Source of the DNA: DASPGQ01 sp035457705
GTDB lineage: Bacteria; Acidobacteriota; Vicinamibacteria; Marinacidobacterales; SMYC01
Direction of reading: 5' to 3'
DNA length: 64,000 bases
NCBI GenBank assembly: GCA_035457705.1
Contig: DATIBD010000066.1
Location: 62,001 to 126,000, forward strand
In this document: piece after piece, positions 17,843-25,518 of the stretch
How positions within the stretch are numbered: position 1 is the stretch's first letter
How the letters are laid out: each line of letters begins with the position of its first letter
Translations under genes and position numbers: made by a program
The notes under the pieces: model-generated
What the model was told of the DNA's origin: nothing
The model's input: only the letters and a program-made list of their open reading frames with translations
The model's database searches: none

Positions 17843-19282
17843 ATGCCGAGCCCCATCGTTATCAGCTTTCTCTTCTTTCTTCTCTCATTCATCGTCGTCG
17901 GAGGCCTGTCCGCCCTCCGGGGGAAAAGCACGACCGAGGACTATCTCGTTGCCAGCCGCAGCGTGAATCCCTGGGCGGTCGCCCTTTCCGCCGCGGCCAC
18001 CAACAACAGCGGCTACATGTTCATCGGCCTCATCGGATACGTCTATGCGGTCGGGGTGTCGGGGTCCTGGTTGATGGTCGGATGGATCAGCGGTGACTAC
18101 CTCGCCTGGCACTGGGTTCACCGCAAGCTCAGGGAACGATCCCACGAACAGGGTGCCGTCACGATCCCGTCCTTCCTGGGCGCCGGATTGGGCCCGAACG
18201 GGCGTTGGGTCATCCGGCTGGCGGCCATCGTGACGCTCCTTTTCCTGGGTGTGTACGCCGCGGCTCAGCTCAAGGCGGGCTCGAAGGCGCTCGCCGTCCT
18301 GTTCGGCTGGGATTTGGCCGCCGGGGCCGTCATCGGCGCCGTGATCGTGGGAATCTACAGCCTTGCCGGAGGAATCCGGGCTTCGATCTGGACCGACGTG
18401 CTGCAAGCGCTACTGATGCTCGCCTCCATGTCGGCGCTTCTGGCCGCAGCCCTGGCGCGGACGGGGGGCGTTACGGGACTCTGGTCGAGCCTCGCCGCGA
18501 TCGATCCCGCGTTGGTCGATCCCGTGCCGCAAAACTTGAAGTTCGGTTTCGCGGCCTATCTCGTGAGCTGGATCGTCGCCGGACTCGGCGTCGTCGGGCA
18601 ACCACATATCATGGTGCGGGCGATGACGATCGACCATCCCGGGAACATCTCGGTGGCGCGCCGCGTCTACGTAGTGTGGTACGCCCTCTTTTCTGCCGTG
18701 TGCATCATAGTGGGGCTGACGGCGCGGGTCCTGCTCGATCCGTCTTCGGCGGCCGATCCGGAGCTCGCGCTTCCCCTTCTCGCTACCGACCTCTTCCCTC
18801 CCCTTCTCGTCGGGATGGTGCTCGCCGGATTATTCGCCGCGACCATGTCGACGGCGGATTCGCAGATTCTCAGCTGTTCCGCCGCCTGGACTCAGGATCT
18901 CTTTCCCCGTTGGAGAGAGTCCTACTGGCACGCGAAGGCCGGTACGCTGCTCACGACGATGCTCGTGCTCGGCATCGCGCTGTCGGGCTCGGCGGGTGTA
19001 TTCGCGCTCGTCGTGCCGGCCTGGTCCGCGCTTGCTTCCGCTCTCGGCCCCCTGCTGGTCGTGCAGGCGCTTCGCCGGCCCATAGGCGTGGGAACCGCTC
19101 TGGGGATGATCTCGACCGGCCTTCTGTGTATGCTCGCCTGGCGGTACGGGCTCGGGCTTTCAGACTCGATCTACGACGTCCTACCCGGAATGGCCGGAGG
19201 CGCGCTTTTTTATCTCGCTAAGGAGAGGCGACATGCAGGAAACGATTCTCGACAAACTGAAGCAAGGCGTGGTTCTTGGTGA
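17843..19282 (+). CDS. Sodium:solute symporter (SSS family, PutP-like)
   Basis: A 479-residue protein with about 13 hydrophobic helices. The N-terminal block TTEDYLVASRSVNPWAVALSAAATNNSGYMFIGLIGY and IYSLAGGIRASIWTDVLQALLM with the later LFAATMSTADSQILSCSAAWTQD are hallmarks of sodium/proline or sodium/betaine-like symporters. Its stop codon lies 50 bases inside the next gene, so the two are tightly coupled. With a betaine-homocysteine-methyltransferase-like and a demethylase-like enzyme downstream, the likely cargo is a methylated amine or proline-betaine-like compound. That is inference; PutP-type proline uptake is the alternative. Confidence 0.92.
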   Translation: MPSPIVISFLFFLLSFIVVGGLSALRGKSTTEDYLVASRSVNPWAVALSAAATNNSGYMFIGLIGYVYAVGVSGSWLMVGWISGDYLAWHWVHRKLRERSHEQGAVTIPSFLGAGLGPNGRWVIRLAAIVTLLFLGVYAAAQLKAGSKALAVLFGWDLAAGAVIGAVIVGIYSLAGGIRASIWTDVLQALLMLASMSALLAAALARTGGVTGLWSSLAAIDPALVDPVPQNLKFGFAAYLVSWIVAGLGVVGQPHIMVRAMTIDHPGNISVARRVYVVWYALFSAVCIIVGLTARVLLDPSSAADPELALPLLATDLFPPLLVGMVLAGLFAATMSTADSQILSCSAAWTQDLFPRWRESYWHAKAGTLLTTMLVLGIALSGSAGVFALVVPAWSALASALGPLLVVQALRRPIGVGTALGMISTGLLCMLAWRYGLGLSDSIYDVLPGMAGGALFYLAKERRHAGNDSRQTEARRGSW

Positions 19283-20204
19283 CGGTGGTTACGTCCTGGA
19301 GCTCGAGCGCCGGTGCCTGACGGAGGCGGGTCCGTTCACGCCGCAAGCAGCACTCGAGCACCCCGACGCCGTGCGCGAGCTTCACTTCGAGTTCCTGCGC
19401 GCGGGCTCCGAAGTACTTCAAGTGCTGGCGTTCTATGGGTCACGAGAGAAGCTCCATACGGTCGGTTACGCCCACCGAGTGGAGGAGCTGAACCGCAAGG
19501 CGACGCGGATCGCCAAAGAGGCTGCCTCGGACCGCGCCCTCGTCGCGGCGGATCTATCGCCGACCTGGAAATGGGCGGAATCGCCGGAGACGGCGCAGCG
19601 GATGTTCGACGAGCAGATTGCCTGGCAAACCGAAGAGGGCTCTGACTTCATCATCGGCGAGACGTTCTTTCACCTGGGGGAAGCGGAGCTCTGTCTCGCT
19701 CGAGCGAAAGCGCTGACGAGCCTTCCCGTCATGATTACGATGGCGATGCGAGGCGAAGCGGCCAGTGAAGACGGGGTTCGACTCGGAGAGTGCATGAAGC
19801 GGCTCGTCGACGGAGGAGCGGACATCGTCGGGGTGAACTGCATGCGAGATCCCGAGCGGATGTATCCCCTGATCGAAGAGGTGCGTCGCGCCACCGATGG
19901 GTATATCGCGGCACAACCCGTGGCCTACCGCTGCTCCGACGAGGTCCCCTGGTTCACGGGGACGGACGCGTTTCCCGAGCGTCTCGAGCCAACGCAGTTG
20001 ACGCGTTTCGAAATGGGAGAGTTCGCGCGACGGGCGAAAGACATGGGTGTCAACTACATCGGTGGTTGTTGCGGCAGCGCTGCGATCCATCTCCGGCAGA
20101 TGGCCGAGGCTCTCGGGAAGTATCGAAAAGGCGGAAGGGCGTGGAGCCCCAATTATGCGAAACCGATGAGCGAGACGGAGTACGGAAAACGCCCCGTGAG
20201 CTGA
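19233..20204 (+). CDS. Betaine-homocysteine-methyltransferase-like zinc enzyme
   Basis: A 323-residue (beta/alpha)8 homocysteine S-methyltransferase-domain protein. The three zinc-binding cysteines are present: C203 in GVNCM and C279-C280 in IGGCCGS. The early strand VVLGDGGYVLELERR has the family pattern but with GDGGY in place of the more usual DGGxG. Family members transfer a methyl group from glycine betaine, S-methylmethionine or a corrinoid to homocysteine. AAGGAGAGG precedes the ATG. It overlaps the symporter gene by 50 bases and is followed after 10 bases by an FMN-dependent oxidoreductase. Confidence 0.9.
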   Translation: MQETILDKLKQGVVLGDGGYVLELERRCLTEAGPFTPQAALEHPDAVRELHFEFLRAGSEVLQVLAFYGSREKLHTVGYAHRVEELNRKATRIAKEAASDRALVAADLSPTWKWAESPETAQRMFDEQIAWQTEEGSDFIIGETFFHLGEAELCLARAKALTSLPVMITMAMRGEAASEDGVRLGECMKRLVDGGADIVGVNCMRDPERMYPLIEEVRRATDGYIAAQPVAYRCSDEVPWFTGTDAFPERLEPTQLTRFEMGEFARRAKDMGVNYIGGCCGSAAIHLRQMAEALGKYRKGGRAWSPNYAKPMSETEYGKRPVS

Positions 20205-20214
20205 AGCCCATCGC

Positions 20215-22170
20215 ATGACCCTCGAGCGCCTCTTCTCGCCTCTCACGATCGGCTCCGTCCGCGTGAAGAACCGCATCTGTACGTCAGCGCACGCCGAGTG
20301 CCTCGCCGAAGACGGCATGCCAACGGAGAAGGTCCTGCGCTACTACGAAGAGAAGGCCCGAGGTGGCCTGGGGCTCATCCTCTGTTTCGGCTCGGCGAGC
20401 GTACATCCCACGTCGCCGGTCAAGGATTGGAACGGTGTCGAGCTATTCGACGACCGAGTGATCCCTCACCTCCAACGGTTCTCCGACGTGATGCACGGCT
20501 ACGACGTGCCGGTCATCGCCCAGATCACGCACCGCGGGCGGCGCGGACGGAGCACCGCGAGTCTCGGACGACTCTACGCGCCTTCCGCTATCCGCGAGCC
20601 CAAGCATCGCGAGACGCCCCACGAGCTCGACGAGGCGATGATGTCGGAGCTCGTCGACGCCTTCGCCTCGGCGGCCCGGCGATTGAAGGAGGGCGGTTTC
20701 GATGGGTGCGAGGTCATGGCCTCGCACTGCCATCTGATCGACCAGTTTTGGACGCCGAACGCCAATGAACGAACGGATGCCTACGGCGGCTCGCTCGCGA
20801 ACCGCCTCCGCTTCGGTACCCGCGTGCTCGAAGCCGTGCGCCGGGAGGCGGGCGACGGTTTTCTCCTGGGCGTCCGCATCACGGCAAACGACTTCATCCC
20901 GGGCGGTCTCGACGGCGACGCGATGCAGGAGATCGTCGAGCGCCTCGCGAGTCTAGAGCTCATCGACTTCTACGACGTGATTGCGAGCACCGCGGAGACG
21001 TTCACGGGCGAAGCCAAGGCCATCCCTGACATGTCCTTCGAGCACGTCACCTTTGCGCATCTCGCCGGTCGCATCCGGAAAATCGTTGGAGCGCCGGTCA
21101 TTGCCGCGGGACGCATCATCCATCCCGAAGAGGCGGAAAAAGTCCTCGAGCAGGGTCGCGCCGATCTCGTCATCATGACGCGTGCCCTCATCGCCGATCC
21201 GCGGCTTCCGGAAAAGGCGCTGAAAGGCGAGCTCTCTGAGATTCGCCCGTGCCGGGGCTACAACCAGGGCTGCATCGATCGCATCTACATGGGGTTCGGC
21301 GTAACGTGCATTCAGAACGTCCGCGTCGGCAGGGAGACCGAGCTCACCGAAGTTCAGTGGAGCGAGAGTCCGCGAAAGGTCCTAGTCGTCGGAGGAGGGT
21401 GCGCCGGCATGGAGGCGGCGCGCGTCGCCGCTTTGCGAGGTCACACGGTGATGCTCATGGAGAAGTCCGGTGAGCTGGGTGGGCAAACTCTCATCGCCGC
21501 ACGGGCCCCGTTCCGTGGGGAGTACGACGGCGCGGCCCGATGGCTCGAGAGCCAGATTGCGAAGCTCGGTGTCGACATACGGCTCGAAACGGAAGCGACC
21601 GCCGAGCTCGTTCGCAGCGAGGAGCCTGACGTCGTGCTGGTGGCGACCGGAGCACGGGCGCTGAGGCCGGCCATCGGCGGTTTCGACGAGAGCCAGGTCG
21701 TCTCCGCTTGGGACGTTCTGCGCGGAAACTCGCCCTCCGGCACACGCGTCGCCGTCATCGACGAGGAGTATGGCTTCCAGGCCCCGACGACCGCCGAGTA
21801 CCTTCTCGACCAGGGCAAGAAGGTCGACATCGTGACGTCCGCCGAAGCGATTCTGTCCGAGCTCGGACCGACGACACGCCCACCGCTCTACCAGCGTCTG
21901 TTCGAGAAGGGCGTTGTCATTCGTCCCCACGCTCGCCTGCGCGCCGTCGACGGAGGCATGCTCATGGTCGAAAACCCTTGGAGCGAACGCCCGTCGCGGC
22001 TCGGTCCCTATGACGCGTTGGTCTACGCCTACGGGGGCGAAGCGGTGGATGGCCTCTATCGAGAAATCCGCGACCAGGTGCCCTTCTGCCACAGCATCGG
22101 GGACTGCTTCGCGCCACGCACCCTCCAGCACGCCATTTACGAAGGGCACATTTTCGCGCGAAGGATCTAG
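20215..22170 (+). CDS. FMN/FAD/Fe-S oxidoreductase, demethylase-like (OYE superfamily)
   Basis: A 651-residue enzyme with the layout of 2,4-dienoyl-CoA reductase, trimethylamine dehydrogenase and dimethylglycine or stachydrine demethylases. An old-yellow-enzyme barrel covers residues 1-340 (SHCHLIDQFWTPNANERTDAYGGS is typical). An Fe-S loop follows at 346-365, then a Rossmann domain (KVLVVGGGCAGMEAARVAA) to the end. In FadH the cluster has four Cys with spacing 2-3-11; here C346, C353 and C365 fit, but the second position is Tyr349. Preceding symporter and methyltransferase genes make N-demethylation of a betaine-like compound the best guess. Confidence 0.88.
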   Translation: MTLERLFSPLTIGSVRVKNRICTSAHAECLAEDGMPTEKVLRYYEEKARGGLGLILCFGSASVHPTSPVKDWNGVELFDDRVIPHLQRFSDVMHGYDVPVIAQITHRGRRGRSTASLGRLYAPSAIREPKHRETPHELDEAMMSELVDAFASAARRLKEGGFDGCEVMASHCHLIDQFWTPNANERTDAYGGSLANRLRFGTRVLEAVRREAGDGFLLGVRITANDFIPGGLDGDAMQEIVERLASLELIDFYDVIASTAETFTGEAKAIPDMSFEHVTFAHLAGRIRKIVGAPVIAAGRIIHPEEAEKVLEQGRADLVIMTRALIADPRLPEKALKGELSEIRPCRGYNQGCIDRIYMGFGVTCIQNVRVGRETELTEVQWSESPRKVLVVGGGCAGMEAARVAALRGHTVMLMEKSGELGGQTLIAARAPFRGEYDGAARWLESQIAKLGVDIRLETEATAELVRSEEPDVVLVATGARALRPAIGGFDESQVVSAWDVLRGNSPSGTRVAVIDEEYGFQAPTTAEYLLDQGKKVDIVTSAEAILSELGPTTRPPLYQRLFEKGVVIRPHARLRAVDGGMLMVENPWSERPSRLGPYDALVYAYGGEAVDGLYREIRDQVPFCHSIGDCFAPRTLQHAIYEGHIFARRI

Positions 22171-22175
22171 CCTCC

Positions 22176-22580
22176 CTACTTCGCTTTCACCACCCGAGGC
22201 TTCGACGAAGGCAGGCTAGTGAGCGACCCGACGAGCTTCTTGGGGGCAACGGAGCGGTAGCTCTCTTCGATCCACTCGCGGAGCAAGTCTTCGGGAGCGT
22301 TGTCGTTCGCCTCGAACCGCGCCGTCACCCATCCGCTCTTACCCAGCCCATACCCGGTTGGCTCCGCGAACGGGAGCATGAGCGCGACCATTTGCGACCG
22401 CGGAATCTTGACGGAAAGCGAGAGGCACCCGTCGGGATGCCCCATGAAGACGAAGACTTTCTTCCCCACCTTGACGACGCGCTCCCCCCAGGGAAAGTCC
22501 TCGTACGCGCCGGGAAACCCGAGGGCGTATCTTCTCAACGCCAGCTCGGCTCGACGCTGGCTCGACGCTCTCTTTTGCAC
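22176..22580 (-). CDS. MmcQ/YjbR family protein
   Basis: A 134-residue protein with the YjbR fold pattern: ALRRYALGFPGAYEDFPWGERVVKVGKKVFVFMG, then SVKIPRS and LGKSGWVTARF, ending with EEWIEESYR-like residues. Family members have a CyaY-like fold and are often called DNA-binding, but their role is unproven. It starts with GTG preceded by GAGGGG. It converges with the demethylase gene (5 bases between stops) and follows the radical SAM gene by 28 bases. Confidence 0.88.
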   Translation of the reverse strand: MQKRASSQRRAELALRRYALGFPGAYEDFPWGERVVKVGKKVFVFMGHPDGCLSLSVKIPRSQMVALMLPFAEPTGYGLGKSGWVTARFEANDNAPEDLLREWIEESYRSVAPKKLVGSLTSLPSSKPRVVKAK

Positions 22581-22608
22581 CCGTTCCCCTCTTCTCTTTG
22601 GCGCTGAG

Positions 22609-23637
22609 TCAGACCTGAAGACCCCCGCGGCCCAACCGGCTCGCTTTCTTTAATTGCGGAAGCGTTCTGCGGTCGCGAACCGCTCGGGCCAATCGGCCCA
22701 CCTGATTCGAAACCTTGAACAGACTCCGGAGCTTCACTCCGAAGGCAAGCTGCCTCTCTCCTACTGCGTGGAGACCGATCGAGCCGAGACAACCGCATTC
22801 GCGGCAGTTCGGATTGCCGCCGAACTGGCAAGGGGAAACGATGGTCTCGAGGTCGGGGGACCGGCACTCGGTGACGGTGGCGAAGATGCACTCCGACGGG
22901 TTCTGGGGAGGATCCAGGTAGGCCTCGAGGACGTAGTCGTTGAGCACCAGCTTCCGATAACGAGGCGCCAGGGAACGGAGCACGGCAACGGCGTTCCGGC
23001 GCATTTCCGCCGTGAGGATCTCCGGGCTCTGCTCGCCGACCTGGGGAGTGAAGAAGCTGACCTCGATCCCTTTCACTTCCGGGCGTCGGCTCCAGAAGTC
23101 GACGAACTCTTCGAGGTATCCCTCCCGCTTCATCATCTGACTGGTCACGGTGCAATGAACGACGATGTGATGCCCCTCGATGTGCTTCAAGATCCGTGAG
23201 TACGTGGCCGGCTTTCGCCTTTCATCGTGCTCGGGCTGCAGGCCATCGACCGAGACGACAACACCGACCAGATTCAACCGGCTCCATTCCATGGGGATTG
23301 GCCGCACGGCGCTGGTCACCACGCGCGCACTGATTTTCCTCTCTGCCAGGCGAGGGAGAATCGCGGACAGCTCGCGAAAACGCACCAGAGGCTCGCCTCC
23401 GACGAAATAAACGACGAGGGGGCGTCGCTCGGCGACCAGGGCGAGCACCCTCTCCACCAGGGCGTCCCCTTTGAAATCCGAGACCGAAGTCAGGGAAGCG
23501 CCTCCGAGGTGCTCCGGTTGATACGCATAACAACCCGGACAGGAAAGGGGACATTCCTTCGTGATTTCTATAGAGAGGGCCGTTGGATAACCGCTCAGGA
23601 TGCGGCCCCAAGCCCGAACGACGTCGGTTGATTCCAT
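22609..23637 (-). CDS. Radical SAM enzyme with C-terminal cysteine cluster
   Basis: A 342-residue radical SAM protein. The cluster motif CPLSCPGCY (CxxxCxxC, near residue 29) binds the SAM-cleaving 4Fe-4S cluster, and FVGGEPLVR is the GGE motif. Near residues 255-295 there are further cysteines (CIFATVTEC, CQFGGNPNCRECGC) that could hold an auxiliary cluster, as in SPASM/twitch enzymes. The reaction is unknown; no precursor peptide or cofactor gene is obvious nearby. The ATG is supported by the closeness of the cluster motif to the N-terminus. Confidence 0.88.
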   Translation of the reverse strand: MESTDVVRAWGRILSGYPTALSIEITKECPLSCPGCYAYQPEHLGGASLTSVSDFKGDALVERVLALVAERRPLVVYFVGGEPLVRFRELSAILPRLAERKISARVVTSAVRPIPMEWSRLNLVGVVVSVDGLQPEHDERRKPATYSRILKHIEGHHIVVHCTVTSQMMKREGYLEEFVDFWSRRPEVKGIEVSFFTPQVGEQSPEILTAEMRRNAVAVLRSLAPRYRKLVLNDYVLEAYLDPPQNPSECIFATVTECRSPDLETIVSPCQFGGNPNCRECGCLGSIGLHAVGERQLAFGVKLRSLFKVSNQVGRLARAVRDRRTLPQLKKASRLGRGGLQV

Positions 23638-23814
23638 AAACGCCTATACTAGCGCTCGGCGCAGGCTCTCGCGAGTGCCAAATTCACTCCTTGCCCACCG
23701 AGTCTTTCTCAGGCCGCCTTACCAACCGACGGGGCTGGACTTTCTTTGTTACCTTGGAGACAATTAATCAATCTACACTTTCCCTTGAAAAAGCCAAGAA
23801 CGCGGAGGTGCCCC

Positions 23815-24201
23815 ATGCGTGGCTCGTTTTGGTTCTTCAATATCGTCGTTGCTCTGTTCCTCTCGGGCTGTGGAAGCGCCGCGGACTCGATGAAGTTCGA
23901 GGCGGACAAGTACCGGGCGCAGATCGAGAACATCGAGGGCCTGCTCAGCCAGTCGGAAAAGCGGCCGGACGACGGACAAAAACTACACACCTACTCGGCG
24001 GATCTCGCCGCAGCGATGGCCAGGGACATGCAGAATCACATGCAGAAGGAATACGTCCTGAATCGAATCATCAGCTTCGGCGAGGGTTTCGCTCAACTCG
24101 AGCAGCAGGGAATCGATTGGGATCTCGAGCAGGCCCGGGACGAATGGAAAACGATGCGCGGAAACCTGTTCCTGGAAGCGAGCTGGTTTCAACCGATGTG
24201 A
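23815..24201 (+). CDS. Small lipoprotein of unknown function
   Basis: A 128-residue protein beginning MRGSFWFFNIVVALFLSGCGS, a signal peptide with lipobox LSGC. The mature part is helical and charged (FEADKYRAQIENIEGLLSQSEKRPDDGQKLHTYSADLA), with no domain I recognise. GGAGGTG lies 5 bases before the ATG; the open frame upstream of it is not protein-like. The stop overlaps the start of the next gene (GTGA), so it is co-translated with the zinc-ribbon membrane protein and probably works with it. Confidence 0.8.
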   Translation: MRGSFWFFNIVVALFLSGCGSAADSMKFEADKYRAQIENIEGLLSQSEKRPDDGQKLHTYSADLAAAMARDMQNHMQKEYVLNRIISFGEGFAQLEQQGIDWDLEQARDEWKTMRGNLFLEASWFQPM

Positions 24202-25424
24202 GCGAGCGGTTCGAGCTTCGTTGTGAACGCTGCGGGACGGTCGTCAACGTCCCCCAAGCGCGCTCGGGTACGCAACGGCGACCGGGACCATGCCCGAGCT
24301 GTGAAGCCACGAAAGCTTTGCCCCCGCTGCCGGGAACCTCGTCGTCGCAGCCTTCGTCGGCGGCGGCGGCTTCGCCGGTCGAGCAGCCGACATTCCGTGT
24401 TAAAGAACCGGACGGGCGGCTGCGCGAGCTCACGCGAGCACAAGTTCAGCGCGACATCCGAGCGGGCAAGATCCTGGCGTGGGACCAGGTCGCGGCGAGC
24501 GACGACGGCGATCGCTTCGCCCCCGTTAGCGAGCTTACCCCGTTTCAGTCGCTCTTCCGCGGCCGTGATGCCATCCACCAGAAGCGTTGCTGGGAACACC
24601 CGAGCCGGCATTCCTCGTTGATTTGCCGCCGGTGCGGCCGCGGTTTCTGCGAGAACTCCGCGCCCCAGGCCGAGCGACCAGGATTGACCATCCGCGTGTG
24701 CTTCGCGTGTGAAGGTCTTCTCGAGCCCGCAGACCCACGATGGCGCGAAAAGCGATTTTGGAAACGGCTCGACGAAGTCGCCGCATTTCCGCTGAAGGAG
24801 ATGTCGTGGGTCACGACGGTCGGTATCGGAGCTCTGGTCTGGATCGGAAGTATGGGTCTGCGTGGTCTGCTCGTCTACGCCGTCGGGCTCGCGTTCTTCG
24901 TGCACATCATCGCTCGCTCTGCCAAGGGGGAGAAGAAAATGGGCATCGGCCCAGAGACCACCGATCCTCTGGAGCTCGCAGGCACCGGGGTGGCCGTCGT
25001 CATCGCCACGCTCACAGTCGCGCTCCCTTTGATCCTCTTCAACTTCTTCGTGGTTTATCGTGGCCTGTCAGATGGAGAGGAGCCGGGCTCGCTGTTTCTC
25101 CTGAACATCCCGATGGCAATCGCCGCCTTGGCCTACTACCCCATGGCGATCGGTATGAGCGCCGTGTGGCACAACAAGTGGCTCTCGCTGCGCCCCGACA
25201 TCGTGATCGGACATATCCTCAAGATCCAGCGCGACTACGCCATTCTCGTCGGCTTTTGCGCCGCCATTACACTGACACAGTGGTTCATCGAGTCGCTCGC
25301 CTGGATCGTCCCGGTTTTTGGAGGCTTGGCCAGCGGCATCGTCTCCGCCTATCTCGGGGTCATCGAAGCGCACATCATCGGATGGACGCTCTACATGAAT
25401 CACGAGGAGCTCGGCTGGGGATAG
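24198..25424 (+). CDS. Zinc-ribbon / B-box-like membrane protein
   Basis: About 408 residues from a GTG that overlaps the lipoprotein stop. Domain order: a zinc ribbon (LRCERCGTVVNVPQ, CPSC) at residues 8-35, a Pro/Ser linker, a region FRVKEPDGRLRELTRAQVQRDI resembling the GYF-2/RDA-like tile found in bacterial adaptor proteins, a second four-Cys unit with His (CWEHPSRHSSLICRRCGRGFC, CFAC) resembling a B-box, then four or five hydrophobic helices to the C-terminus. The role is unknown; such proteins often tether soluble partners to the membrane. The frame extends upstream but only as a shadow of the lipoprotein gene. Confidence 0.8.
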   Translation: MSERFELRCERCGTVVNVPQARSGTQRRPGPCPSCEATKALPPLPGTSSSQPSSAAAASPVEQPTFRVKEPDGRLRELTRAQVQRDIRAGKILAWDQVAASDDGDRFAPVSELTPFQSLFRGRDAIHQKRCWEHPSRHSSLICRRCGRGFCENSAPQAERPGLTIRVCFACEGLLEPADPRWREKRFWKRLDEVAAFPLKEMSWVTTVGIGALVWIGSMGLRGLLVYAVGLAFFVHIIARSAKGEKKMGIGPETTDPLELAGTGVAVVIATLTVALPLILFNFFVVYRGLSDGEEPGSLFLLNIPMAIAALAYYPMAIGMSAVWHNKWLSLRPDIVIGHILKIQRDYAILVGFCAAITLTQWFIESLAWIVPVFGGLASGIVSAYLGVIEAHIIGWTLYMNHEELGWG

Positions 25425-25518
25425 GTCCGGTCGGATTCGCAACGCTGCCGGCCACCGCTCGCATCCTTCACCGCGCCCGCGTAGAATCACCCATCTTCTC
25501 GGCCTGGAGGAAATCGTC

